This document shows, piece after piece, positions 7,918-15,917 of a stretch of DNA of 32,033 bases. The notes beneath the pieces are model-generated. The model saw nothing but the letters and a program-made list of their open reading frames with translations. It was not told the origin of the DNA and did not search any database. The first letter of the stretch is position 1; the number at the start of each line of letters is the position of its first letter. This DNA comes from Clostridium sp. CAG:411 (lineage in GTDB: Bacteria > Bacillota > Clostridia > Lachnospirales > Lachnospiraceae). The DNA is taken from contig FR899724.1 of NCBI GenBank assembly GCA_000437275.1, positions 63,584 through 95,616 of the forward strand, given 5' to 3'. Position numbers and translations under genes: made by a program.

Positions 7918-8667
7918 CTATGAATATCTTCTGCTAATTCTTCCATACTGTAAAATAATTCCATCTATTATTTTTGATGCCTGACTTTTGGTTAAGGTTT
8001 CTATACTTACCCCTTTTTCATCAAAAAATGCTTCAACTTGTATTTTATGATATTTTAGTAAATCTAGCAAGTAGTTTTTTTGCCTTGCGGTCATAGGTTC
8101 TGATTTTTTTATCTTCACCTGCATTTCCTTCGGTACAAAATGTTCTGGATTTTCTGTTCCAAACTCTTCTAGTATCTTAAAATATACTTTTGCGGTTGTC
8201 TCCGCATCTTCAAATGCCCTATGCGCCCTAGGGTTAATGACATCATAAAAACGACTGACTGTTTCCAAATTTTTCTTTGCCAATTGTGGCAGAAATTTTC
8301 TTGCTAAAGTTAGCGTATCCAGTCCATATTTTTGAAAAGGAAGTCCCATTTTCTCTGCAGAAGCCTTTAAAAAGGAATAATCAAATCTCAAATTATGTCC
8401 CAGAAGCGTTGTTTCATTCCCTACAAATTTTAGAAAGTCCATAAAAGCATCGGAAACAGCAGGGGCATCCGCCACCATTTCATCATCAATCCCAGTAATA
8501 TCATAAATGTTTCTGGATATGGAGATTGGAGGTTTTACCAACGTAGAAAATGTTTCTACACATTCCCCATCCACATATTTTAATGCCCCTATTTCAATAA
8601 TAAAATCCTTTTGCGGTTGTAATCCTGTGGTCTCCAAATCAACCGCAATAAACGAATCCACGTTCAT
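7918..8667 (-). CDS. DEDDh 3'-5' exonuclease (DnaQ/PolC epsilon-like)
   Basis: A roughly 249-residue exonuclease of the DnaQ superfamily. The Exo I motif FIAVDLETTGL supplies the first Asp and Glu. Exo II is in LLGHNLRFDYSFL. Exo III has the HRAFEDAETTAKVYF pattern with His and Asp, making it a DEDDh enzyme. The last 80 residues form an extra domain (QVKIKKSEPMTARQKNYLLDLL...) of unknown role, perhaps DNA binding. Such stand-alone proteins trim or proofread DNA or act in repair. The frame is open to 8691, but an aaggag ribosome site lies inside that extension, 9 bases before the ATG at 8665-8667, so the shorter start is preferred. It follows the radical SAM gene by about 42 bases and may share its transcript. 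Confidence 0.9.
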   Translation of the reverse strand: MNVDSFIAVDLETTGLQPQKDFIIEIGALKYVDGECVETFSTLVKPPISISRNIYDITGIDDEMVADAPAVSDAFMDFLKFVGNETTLLGHNLRFDYSFLKASAEKMGLPFQKYGLDTLTLARKFLPQLAKKNLETVSRFYDVINPRAHRAFEDAETTAKVYFKILEEFGTENPEHFVPKEMQVKIKKSEPMTARQKNYLLDLLKYHKIQVEAFFDEKGVSIETLTKSQASKIIDGIILQYGRISRRYS

Positions 8668-8709
8668 TCTCATTCTCTCCTTTGTAACCATAGCTGCGAT
8701 TGCCTATTA

Positions 8710-10473
8710 TCAATCTGCTTCATCCTCAAATAGTCGATATGTCTCTGCTTCTAACGTCAATGGATGACGCTTTTTATAAGAAAACAGAATATGCCACTGC
8801 ACCGATTTGATTTTTCCTGTCTTTTCTAATGCCTCAAGATCATAAGTAAAATATTCTATATGTGTCATTCTTGCCATCTGTCGTGCTTGATAATTGTTAT
8901 ACGCAGACAGTAAGTTTTCCTTTCCCTGTTTATTATATTTCTCCATTTCTTCATAAAAGCCATGGTACTTTTCTTTATAACCTTCCAGATTTTTTCCAAA
9001 ATCAGGCCGTGATTTCAGGTTCTCTCTCAAATACAAATCATAGATTAGAAGTTCTTTTAATGGCTCTGTAATTTCTGGCTTTTCGCTTGTGACAAACTGT
9101 AATAAGATATGGTATCTGGCAATTCGGTTATGATGAACTCCCAAATCACCCTGTGCTTCATAATATTCACCAAGTGACTGATAAAAATCAAACGGAGACG
9201 CATAAAAATGCATTAAAAAGTTTAGTGTATGCACAAATTGTCCACTGTTATAATAAATCTCCACCATATTCTCAACCTTTTTTAATGCCAGCACTTCATC
9301 AAAGTTCAACCATTTTGTAGTTAAAACTTCATAAGGGGCATACGATTTATACTGCATACCATGTGCTAAATGCTCCTCATGCATTCTGGAGCCTTTTAAT
9401 ACTTTTAAAAATCCCAACTGTAACTGATTAGGTCTCCAAGCGTATACCTGATTAAAGGAAATTCGAAAACTGTCATAACCTTCATACGGCAATCCTGCAA
9501 TCAAATCCAAATGCTGATGGATATTTTCTCCCTCCTGCACCCGATGAACGGCATAGGACAACTTATCCAGATTCATCGTACGATGAATGGCATGAATGGT
9601 ATCTGCATTTGTAGATTGCACACCAATCTCTAATTGTACCAACCCAATACGCATCGAATTTAACAACTGCAATTCTTCCTCGTTTAACAAATCCGCAGAA
9701 ATTTCAAAATGAAAATTTGTAATTCCATTATCATGTTCTATCAGATATTTCCAGATCGTCATCGCATGTTCATGATTGCAATTAAATGTACGGTCTATAA
9801 ATTTTACCTGTGGCACTTTCGCATCCAAGAAAATCTGCAATTCTTTTTTTACCAAATCCAATCTACGGAGGCGTATCCCCTTTTCTATGGAAGATAAACA
9901 ATAACTGCAAGAAAATGGACATCCTCTGCTAGTTTCATAATATACTATTTTATTGGCAAACTCGTCCATATTATCATAAGGGAACGGTATTTCACTTAAA
10001 TCCATAGGCTTTCGAGGTTTTGTGTGATGTATTCCCTGCTGATCTCGATATACAATTCCATCGATTTCCTGCAAGCTTTTGCTGCCATCTACATAATATG
10101 CCATAAGTTCCAAGAAAGTCTGTTCTCCCTCTCCCACCACAATTCCATCGATTAATGGCTGTTGTGTCATACAGGCAGTCGTCTCGTAGGATACTTCTGG
10201 TCCTCCTACCCAAATTGGAACATGCGGTAGCACTTTCTTCAACTCTACGATCAAACGTTCCACCATATCGATATTCCAAATATAACAGGAAAACGCAATT
10301 AGTTCTGGCTTTTTTCTATAAATATCCATCAATATGTCATCTACATACTGGTTTATTGTATATTCACAAATAGAAATATGTTCCTGATAAGGCTCTGCAT
10401 ACCGTCTCAAGCTGTATACTGCCAAATTAGAATGAATATATTTCGCATTGATAGCTACCAAAAGTATATTCAT
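8710..10473 (-). CDS. B12-binding-domain radical SAM protein (DUF4080 type)
   Basis: A 587-residue radical SAM enzyme. An N-terminal cobalamin-binding-like Rossmann domain (about residues 1-150) starts MNILLVAINAKYIHSNLAVYSLR and contains VPIWVGGPEVSYE and VVGEGEQTF. The radical SAM core has SRGCPFSCSYCLSS, giving the CxxxCxxC iron-sulfur motif. A C-terminal domain of about 200 residues, ending RLFEDEAD, matches the DUF4080 arrangement. Members of this class of cobalamin-linked radical SAM proteins often modify unactivated carbons; the substrate here is unknown. The open frame reaches 10578, but a ribosome site (aaggag, 8 bases away) precedes the ATG at 10471-10473. A consensus promoter at 10550-10578 puts the transcription start below the longer start codon, so the shorter start is right. 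Confidence 0.88.
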   Translation of the reverse strand: MNILLVAINAKYIHSNLAVYSLRRYAEPYQEHISICEYTINQYVDDILMDIYRKKPELIAFSCYIWNIDMVERLIVELKKVLPHVPIWVGGPEVSYETTACMTQQPLIDGIVVGEGEQTFLELMAYYVDGSKSLQEIDGIVYRDQQGIHHTKPRKPMDLSEIPFPYDNMDEFANKIVYYETSRGCPFSCSYCLSSIEKGIRLRRLDLVKKELQIFLDAKVPQVKFIDRTFNCNHEHAMTIWKYLIEHDNGITNFHFEISADLLNEEELQLLNSMRIGLVQLEIGVQSTNADTIHAIHRTMNLDKLSYAVHRVQEGENIHQHLDLIAGLPYEGYDSFRISFNQVYAWRPNQLQLGFLKVLKGSRMHEEHLAHGMQYKSYAPYEVLTTKWLNFDEVLALKKVENMVEIYYNSGQFVHTLNFLMHFYASPFDFYQSLGEYYEAQGDLGVHHNRIARYHILLQFVTSEKPEITEPLKELLIYDLYLRENLKSRPDFGKNLEGYKEKYHGFYEEMEKYNKQGKENLLSAYNNYQARQMARMTHIEYFTYDLEALEKTGKIKSVQWHILFSYKKRHPLTLEAETYRLFEDEAD

Positions 10474-10549
10474 AGCTTTCGCTCCTTTTTCTCTTTTCAT
10501 TGACTCTAATGGCTCGCTGAAAAACCTCTCCATTAGCAACCATACCCTT

Positions 10550-10578
10550 ATTGTAGCGAATCTATAACGCCTGTGCAA
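10550..10578 (-). promoter_or_regulatory. Vegetative promoter for the radical SAM gene
   Basis: On the minus strand, -35 TTGCAC (10573-10578) and -10 TACAAT (10550-10555) are separated by 17 bases. The start point would be near 10543, leaving a leader of about 70 bases. Confidence 0.72.
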
Positions 10579-10640
10579 GCAAAAGAATCCCTACATCCGA
10601 TGGGGTATAGCAATCTAATCTCTAGCACTTTTTAATATAT

Positions 10641-10694
10641 AAAAAGGAGCATCAAAGCGACGAATTTACATTCCTCACTTTGAACGCTCCTTTT
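10641..10694 (-). terminator. Rho-independent terminator of the Ig-like protein gene
   Basis: The arms aaaaggagc and gctcctttt pair, continuing after a small bulge with tcaaag/ctttga. On the minus strand the stem is followed by a T-rich tail (tttttatata). It lies 35 bases past the stop at 10729. Confidence 0.8.
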
Positions 10695-10728
10695 GCATTC
10701 TATGTTCGATTATAATTTGCTCTATGAA

Positions 10729-11763
10729 TTATTTTAAAACAATTACAATTTCAACATCTTCTCCTGCTACTACAACAGCCTCTGTTGCAACGAAATCGTT
10801 TTTCTTAGCTGTTACAAGATAAAGACCATTTTCTACTTCTGCTGTAGCTTTTCCGTCTTTTTCCTTTACTTCAACTGCAGCTCCACTTACACTGCCTCCA
10901 GTTACGCTTACTGCTGCATCTGTTACAACTTTTCCCGCAGCATCTTTTACAACAACTGTAATTGTTGCACCTGTTACAGCTGGTGTTGTTGTTACGGCTG
11001 GCTCTGTTGTTACCTCTGGTGTTGCCGTTACCGCTGGTTCTGATGTCACGGCTGGTGTTGTTGTTACGGCTGGTTCTGTTGTTACGGCTGGCTCTGTTGT
11101 CACTGCTGGTGTTGTTGTTACAACTGGTGTTGCTGTTACCGCTGGCTCTGTTGTTACGGCTGGTTCTGATGTTACAGCTGGTGTTGCTGTCACTGCTGGC
11201 TTCTTAGCTGATACTGTCAATGTCCACTTAACAACGCAACCTGATTTTGTTGTTGCCTTTAAAACTGTCTTTCCAGCTTTCTTTGCTGTTACAGTTGCTT
11301 TCTTTGCAGTTGTCTTCTTAACAGTTGCTACTGCCTTTTTGCTTGATGTAAATGTTACCTTATCACCAGTACCATTTTTCATGTTTGCAGTTACTACAAA
11401 CTTAGTTCCTACTGTTGCATTTTTCTTCTTATTTGAAACTGTAAGTTTTGTTGCACCTACATGTACCTTACATTTTACTTTCTGCTTTCCAACTGTTGCA
11501 GTAATAACGGCTGTTCCAACCTTTACTCCCTTTACAGTCACTTTTTTAGCAGTTGTCTTTTTAATAGAAACTACCTTCTTGTTTGATGTCTTCCATGTTG
11601 CTGCCTTCTTTGCATTCTTAACTGTAATTGTCTTAGAAGCACCCTTCTTTACATATACATTCTTTGCAATTGTTACTTTGTTTGCCGCATCAGCAGATAA
11701 TACTGGTGTTGCAGTTGTAGCTACAGCTACTGCCATTGCTACTGCCATGATTTTCTTTTTCAT
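10729..11763 (-). CDS. Secreted Ig-like (Big2) protein with Thr-Pro repeat linker
   Basis: A 344-residue secreted protein. It has a Sec signal peptide (MKKKIMAVAMAVAVATTATP, cleavage near SADA-A). Two tandem bacterial Ig-like domains of the Big2 type follow (about residues 30-100 and 105-185), recognisable from ATWKTSNKKVVSIKK and VTFTSSKKAVATVKK. Next are 12 six-residue units of the form (T/E)PAVT(T/S/A) at about 194-265. A C-terminal carboxypeptidase-regulatory-like beta domain (TITVVVKDAAGKVVTDAAVS...) ends the protein. No LPXTG motif or membrane anchor is present, so it is released or held non-covalently. The longest ORF begins 33 bases earlier, but aaggagg lies 9 bases before the ATG at 11763, which fixes the start. 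Lysine and alanine content is unusually high. Confidence 0.85.
   Translation of the reverse strand: MKKKIMAVAMAVAVATTATPVLSADAANKVTIAKNVYVKKGASKTITVKNAKKAATWKTSNKKVVSIKKTTAKKVTVKGVKVGTAVITATVGKQKVKCKVHVGATKLTVSNKKKNATVGTKFVVTANMKNGTGDKVTFTSSKKAVATVKKTTAKKATVTAKKAGKTVLKATTKSGCVVKWTLTVSAKKPAVTATPAVTSEPAVTTEPAVTATPVVTTTPAVTTEPAVTTEPAVTTTPAVTSEPAVTATPEVTTEPAVTTTPAVTGATITVVVKDAAGKVVTDAAVSVTGGSVSGAAVEVKEKDGKATAEVENGLYLVTAKKNDFVATEAVVVAGEDVEIVIVLK
10969..11184 (-). repeat. 18-bp tandem repeat, 12 units, coding
   Basis: Twelve in-frame copies of an 18-bp unit encode (T/E)PAVT(T/S/A/G) inside the Ig-like protein. Unit order alternates TP and EP types, with single variants (TPVVTT and TPEVTT). Such arrays commonly vary in copy number by slippage. 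Confidence 0.9.
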
Positions 11764-11875
11764 GAACTTTTTCCTCCTTTTTATTCCCATTTTCATAATC
11801 TGTATAAAATCCTCAAAATCCTTGAAGTTACAGGCTTTTGAAAATTAAACACAGCTTCAAATGTAACATTATTGC

Positions 11876-11914
11876 AAAAAAAAATCAAGTATTTCTTTCG
11901 ATTTACTTGATTTT
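11876..11914 (-). terminator. Terminator of the DUF4190-lgt-ykgJ-membrane protein operon
   Basis: A perfect 11-bp inverted repeat (aaaatcaagta at 11881-11891, tacttgatttt at 11904-11914) is followed on the minus strand by a long T run formed by the A tract at 11876-11884. The stem is AT-rich. It lies about 85 bases past the stop of the 11999 gene. Confidence 0.65.
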
Positions 11915-11998
11915 CTTAATAATTTCTTCACATTTTAACAAATAGGAGGAGCATTTTCCCCGTAACTCCGTACATTTTACTAAAAGGCATTCCACCTA

Positions 11999-12274
11999 TT
12001 ATGCATATACATTAAAGTTCCAACCAATCCATATTCCTAATAAAAGGAAGATAACAGGAAGTGTGATTGTCAACTCCTTACCTATAACAAACTTTTTCAG
12101 CAAAAAACTATATACCACACATGCAATGATACAGCCGAAAAATAAAATCATTCCCTGCATGGGATGATCTAGCCCATTCATCATCGTATAGCCAATCTTT
12201 AATAGCATACCTAAAAATGCTCCTAAAACCGTATCTGACAGACAAATCATCAATGCCTTTACTAAATATTGCAT
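11999..12274 (-). CDS. Small hypothetical membrane protein, 91 residues
   Basis: I do not recognise this family. The protein is almost entirely hydrophobic, with three predicted membrane helices: MQYLVKALMICLSDTVLGAFLGMLL, MQGMILFFGCIIACVVYSFLL, and a final LPVIFLLLGIWIGWN. The loops are short and the positive residues (KK...GKE) sit before the last helix. The frame is open to 12313, but a ggggag ribosome site about 8 bases before the ATG at 12272-12274 selects the shorter form. It is the last gene of the minus-strand group that includes lgt and the cysteine-cluster protein, with a terminator after it. The 127-base gap to its upstream neighbour leaves room for a separate promoter. Confidence 0.72.
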   Translation of the reverse strand: MQYLVKALMICLSDTVLGAFLGMLLKIGYTMMNGLDHPMQGMILFFGCIIACVVYSFLLKKFVIGKELTITLPVIFLLLGIWIGWNFNVYA

Positions 12275-12401
12275 ACGTCCACTCCCCTTTTCTATCCACA
12301 AAAGATGTCCCATCTACTTTTTCAAACCCTATTCTTTTTTCGGCATATTTGCATTAATATCTTAGTATTCTTACAAAATCCACCTCACCGTTTTCACTAT
12401 G

Positions 12402-13067
12402 CTATGTCATAGAAAACGCTCGCCTGAATTTGATTCTACGCTGTTCAAATTCCTCATAAAATGCAACACTCTGATATGGATTTTCATAAAAAAACTGTAA
12501 CACCGTCGTTGCCATTTGCTTTTGATGTTCCATTCCATTCTCTTGCAACCACTGCTCAATATCTTTTAACAAATAATGCCAATTTTTTACAAACACTTCA
12601 TATTTCGCCAGGTCTGGTGTATCTATCCACTTCTCCACCTTTATCTTGCTTCTCTTTTTCATGCTGCATTCATTTACCTGTAAAAAATAAGAAAATCCGC
12701 CATTCTCATAAACCCTTCCCAATGGAAATAATCTACAAATACCAGGACGAGCCTTATGTATACTGCATCTTCCCTGCGTATTTAAAAAGTAACATGCATT
12801 TTTTTCTCCTGACATTCCAAGGCTTGGAAGTACCATACCATCCACTACGGTCAATTGTACTGCACCAACCTGTGTCAATTGCTGCAATTCTTTACCAGTT
12901 TCACATCTAAGGCGATGCACATCCAAGGGATCTAACTGTACCGTATTTCCCATGCCTTTACAACAGTCTGAACATCCGATACAGTCCATACAATTGGCAC
13001 GAACCATATCTGTGCGTTGAAACAAACGACCATCTGAAAATTCCTCTAATGAACCTTCCCGCCTCAT
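12402..13067 (-). CDS. YkgJ-type cysteine-cluster (zinc/iron-chelating) protein
   Basis: A 221-residue protein of the YkgJ/CxxCxxCC family. The N-terminal cluster CMDCIGCSDCCKGMG (about residues 26-40) and the second cluster CYFLNTQGRCSIHKARPGICRLFPLG (about 91-116) give the eight or so cysteines expected to bind a metal or an iron-sulfur centre. The family's biochemical role is not established. Its start overlaps the stop of lgt (TATGA at 13063-13067 on the minus strand), so the two are translationally coupled. The last 90 residues are helical and lack cysteines. Confidence 0.85.
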   Translation of the reverse strand: MRREGSLEEFSDGRLFQRTDMVRANCMDCIGCSDCCKGMGNTVQLDPLDVHRLRCETGKELQQLTQVGAVQLTVVDGMVLPSLGMSGEKNACYFLNTQGRCSIHKARPGICRLFPLGRVYENGGFSYFLQVNECSMKKRSKIKVEKWIDTPDLAKYEVFVKNWHYLLKDIEQWLQENGMEHQKQMATTVLQFFYENPYQSVAFYEEFEQRRIKFRRAFSMT

Positions 13068-13861
13068 ATTTTTTCTTCCTCACTTCCGCTTTCTTCTACT
13101 TTTTCTGTTTTTTCCTGTTCCCGTTTAGAAAACACAAAATACAAAAATAGTCCAATCAAAAACATGATAATAGAAATAAATTGTGAAGTAGATAAGATAC
13201 CTACACTACCTCTTGCTACATCTCCACGTAAAAATTCTACAAAAAAGCGTCCTGCACTATATAACAGCAGATATAATGCACCAACCGTTCCTTTTGCTTC
13301 CTTACGTTTTGCATAAAACAGTAATGCAAAAAATAGGATAAAATCCAATATAGACGAAATTACCTGTGTAGGAATCAATGCCACATTGGTAGGTGCTAAA
13401 TAGGATGTATGATATGTAAATCCTATTGGGGAAGTGGTCTCTTTTCCATAACAACATCCTGCAAAAAAGCAACCTATTCTTCCAAACGCCTGTCCCAATG
13501 CAACCTGTGGAATTACTAAATCAAAATAAGGCAAAAACGCTTGCTTTTTTATCTTGAAATATATCAGGTTTGCTAAAAAGCCACCGATAAGTCCTCCATA
13601 AACAACATACCCATTTCCAAAATCCCATAGTATGGATGGATCTTTTGCAATATCTGGAAGCACAGTAAGATAATATAATATCCTTGAGCCTAAGAAACCA
13701 CCAATCAAACACATCCAAAGCATATTGTAAATCATATCTTCTTCTAATTTTTGTTTTCTTGCCCGAACTATAGACATAATAACTGCGGCACAAAAACCAA
13801 TCGCAATCATAATCCCATACATGTGAACCGTAATCGGTCCAATATTAATATCATTTGGCAT
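13064..13861 (-). CDS. lgt: Prolipoprotein diacylglyceryl transferase
   Basis: A 265-residue inner-membrane enzyme that transfers diacylglycerol from phosphatidylglycerol to the lipobox cysteine of prolipoproteins, the first step of lipoprotein maturation. The Lgt signature GQAFGRIGCFFAGCCYGKET is present (about residues 142-161), as are YGGLIGGFLANLIYFK and SAGRFFVEFLRGD. There are about seven membrane helices, and the length is usual for the family. The charged tail (EQEKTEKVEESGSEEEK) is cytoplasmic-like. It lies between a DUF4190-like gene (14 bases upstream) and the overlapping cysteine-cluster gene. At least one client, the beta-helical lipoprotein at 25900, is in the same window. Confidence 0.95.
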   Translation of the reverse strand: MPNDINIGPITVHMYGIMIAIGFCAAVIMSIVRARKQKLEEDMIYNMLWMCLIGGFLGSRILYYLTVLPDIAKDPSILWDFGNGYVVYGGLIGGFLANLIYFKIKKQAFLPYFDLVIPQVALGQAFGRIGCFFAGCCYGKETTSPIGFTYHTSYLAPTNVALIPTQVISSILDFILFFALLFYAKRKEAKGTVGALYLLLYSAGRFFVEFLRGDVARGSVGILSTSQFISIIMFLIGLFLYFVFSKREQEKTEKVEESGSEEEKI

Positions 13862-13875
13862 ATCTATTTCCCTTT

Positions 13876-14214
13876 CTAGTTTTTCTCTTGCAACTCGGTT
13901 GGTGCTGGTGTTGCGATCCGAGACTGCAATTCATTTAAAATACGATTTTCCATATCCTCATACTCTCCGCTTTGTAACAATGCACTACCAACATGCACTA
14001 CAAAAACTGTAATTAAAATTGCCAGTGTTGACGTTACAATACCTGCAATAGCCATATTTTTTCTTCTATCTTTATTAAGTATGGCAAATATTCCATATAC
14101 AGCACCTATAATTCCAAAGACACCGCCATAAAATAATGCCGTAAGCAATCCCAACACTCCAAATATAATAGAAATCACTGCAAATTTTGATGATTTATTT
14201 TCTTCCTGTTCCAC
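13876..14214 (-). CDS. DUF4190-like small membrane protein
   Basis: A 112-residue protein with two to three membrane helices. The first pair is a glycine-rich hairpin, FAVISIIFGVLGLLTALFYGG and VFGIIGAVYGIFAIL, and the third helix is MAIAGIVTSTLAILITVFVV. The GxxGxxxGIxAI...RRKNMAIAGI pattern matches the DUF4190 family of small membrane proteins. The C-terminal tail (about 35 residues) is polar. Function is unknown. The start is GTG, supported by gaggagg seven bases upstream. It is 14 bases before lgt and is probably the first gene of that operon, transcribed away from the DUF4317 gene. Confidence 0.75.
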   Translation of the reverse strand: MEQEENKSSKFAVISIIFGVLGLLTALFYGGVFGIIGAVYGIFAILNKDRRKNMAIAGIVTSTLAILITVFVVHVGSALLQSGEYEDMENRILNELQSRIATPAPTELQEKN

Positions 14215-14359
14215 ACTTTCGCCTCCTCTTTACATTCCTCTACCCTTTATAGCATAATTACCGCTAAAATGCAATCGTAACAGTTTGTAGGTTACACCCA
14301 CTTCGTCTCTCTTTTCTTTCCCTAAAGTTTAATCTAACGATACAAATAGGATAGTTTTC

Positions 14360-14388
14360 TTGCAACTAAAAAGTAAAAAGTTTATAAT
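14360..14388 (+). promoter_or_regulatory. Strong vegetative promoter for the DUF4317 gene
   Basis: A -35 TTGCAA (14360-14365) and a perfect -10 TATAAT (14383-14388) are spaced by 17 bases. The transcript would start near 14395, giving a leader of about 130 bases before the ATG at 14524. Confidence 0.8.
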
Positions 14389-14523
14389 GATACAAGGGGT
14401 TTTATGTCCCAATATAGTAGTTTTTACCTAGCATTTTATAATGTTTGGTACAAACTACCTTACGGATTATTTTTACTGTTACCATATTACACAAATATAT
14501 ACAATGGAGGAAACGAGAGGACT

Positions 14524-15822
14524 ATGAATAAAAAAGATGTACTGGAATTAAAAAAGAGATTAACCAAAAGAGGATGTAGCTTTACAAAAATGGCGGGTTG
14601 CTATGTAGATGCAGAAAAGAATAAAATTGTAAATATCAACGAAACCTTTTTAAATCTTGAAGAGGAAGAAATGCATAAATACTTAGATTTAGCCAAAAAG
14701 ACTTTATCTGGAACTTTACATAACAATATACTAGAATTAGAATTTCCAAGATCAGAAGAAGAAGCTGGTGGAAAACAGCAATTTTTAATGGGACTTCGAG
14801 AAAGTGGTTTAAAAAATCAGGCCTTAGTAGACCGTTTTTTTGATCGAATTATTGAAACTTATGTATACTCTGGTAATTATTTAATTCTGTTGTTTCATGA
14901 TGCCTACGATGTAATGAAAAAAACAAATGATAACATGGCTCTTGACGAATCAGAAGAAGTATATGAATATCTTCTATGTACGATTTGCCCTGTTACGCTT
15001 TCCAAAGCAGCTTTAGGCTACCGTGAAGACGAACACCGTATTGGTTCCCGTATCCGTGACTGGGTAGTCGGTGCTCCCGAAACTGGTTTTGTCTTTCCTG
15101 CTTTCAGTGAAAGAAGTACTGATATTCATGCTGCCATGTTCTATACAAGAAACGCAAAGGAACCACACAATGAACTGATGGAAGATTTTCTTGGTTGTCC
15201 TGCTAAACGCACTGCAACGATCCAGAAGAGTGTATTTGAAACGCTTGTTCAAAATGCCATGGATGAATTTCCAGAAGCCAGTGATGCTACATTGATGGAT
15301 TTGCAAAGTGACTTTCAAGAGCTTGTAGAAGAACAGGAAGCACAAGAAAGTGAGGATTCTGTTATCTTAAATCCTTCTTTATTAAAAAATCTTATGACAG
15401 AAAACGAAGTACCAGAGCCTGTTGTAAAGACCATTGAGGAAGCATATGAAAATGAATTTTCAGAAGAACCACCAGCCGTTGAATCATTGATTGACAAAAA
15501 AACCCTTACTACGAATGCAAAATTAAGGGAACAGTTGGCTCTTTCCAAAGAAATCGATGCCTTAAAAACAACTATTCAAGAAAAAAATGCGGTCATCGAG
15601 GAAAAGGATGCGGTAATTGAACAAAAAGATTTGGACTTACTGACTGCCAGTATCATGTCCGATAATGATGATGCTCCACTGCCAGATGGCCAGGTAGTTC
15701 TACGTGTCAGTGCAGAAAAGGCTGCTCAGATTAGTTCAAAAGTTGTTGATGGTCATTCCTGCTTGCTAATCCCCGTTGAAGGAAACGAGCATATTACCAT
15801 AAATGGTTCGGATTTCCAATAA
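14524..15822 (+). CDS. DUF4317 domain protein
   Basis: A 432-residue cytoplasmic protein matching the DUF4317 family, which occurs widely in Clostridia and has no known function. The N-terminus MNKKDVLELKKRLTKRGCSF and the segment KMAGCYVDAEKNKI match the family opening. The central part includes CPVTLSKAALGYREDE and RIRDWVVGAPETGFVFPAFSERSTD. The C-terminal third contains a long glutamate/lysine coiled coil (about residues 325-375), with the repeat KNAVIEEKDAVIEQKDL, and a small beta tail. The frame is open to 14404, but that start is only a few bases past the predicted transcription start and lacks a ribosome site. The agagg before the ATG at 14524 supports the shorter form. Nothing suggests membrane location. 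Confidence 0.85.
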   Translation: MNKKDVLELKKRLTKRGCSFTKMAGCYVDAEKNKIVNINETFLNLEEEEMHKYLDLAKKTLSGTLHNNILELEFPRSEEEAGGKQQFLMGLRESGLKNQALVDRFFDRIIETYVYSGNYLILLFHDAYDVMKKTNDNMALDESEEVYEYLLCTICPVTLSKAALGYREDEHRIGSRIRDWVVGAPETGFVFPAFSERSTDIHAAMFYTRNAKEPHNELMEDFLGCPAKRTATIQKSVFETLVQNAMDEFPEASDATLMDLQSDFQELVEEQEAQESEDSVILNPSLLKNLMTENEVPEPVVKTIEEAYENEFSEEPPAVESLIDKKTLTTNAKLREQLALSKEIDALKTTIQEKNAVIEEKDAVIEQKDLDLLTASIMSDNDDAPLPDGQVVLRVSAEKAAQISSKVVDGHSCLLIPVEGNEHITINGSDFQ

Positions 15823-15873
15823 AAGCATTGTTTTCATAGGTTAAAAATCTATACTGCAAGGTTTAAAGTGAAT

Positions 15874-15917
15874 ATAAGAAAAAACGGAACATTTTTACAT
15901 GTTCCGTTTTTTCTTAT
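15874..15917. terminator. Strong bidirectional terminator, 19-bp perfect stem
   Basis: The left arm at 15874-15892 and right arm at 15899-15917 pair without mismatch around a 6-base loop; the core is cggaacat/atgttccg flanked by A and T runs. It serves the convergent DUF4317 and SEC-C genes. The SEC-C stop codon (15914-15916) falls inside the right arm. Confidence 0.9.

Noticed and set aside
10969..11184. Possible CRISPR-like array
   Set aside because: Units are contiguous, in frame and without spacers, so it is a protein repeat.
10962..11207. 81-codon plus-strand frame of leucine-rich repeats
   Set aside because: It is the antisense shadow of the (T/E)PAVT repeat of the Ig-like gene, with no ribosome site.
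11339..11848. 169-codon plus-strand frame, phenylalanine/valine-rich
   Set aside because: Antisense to the lysine-rich Ig-like domains; the bias explains the open frame and no start signal is present.
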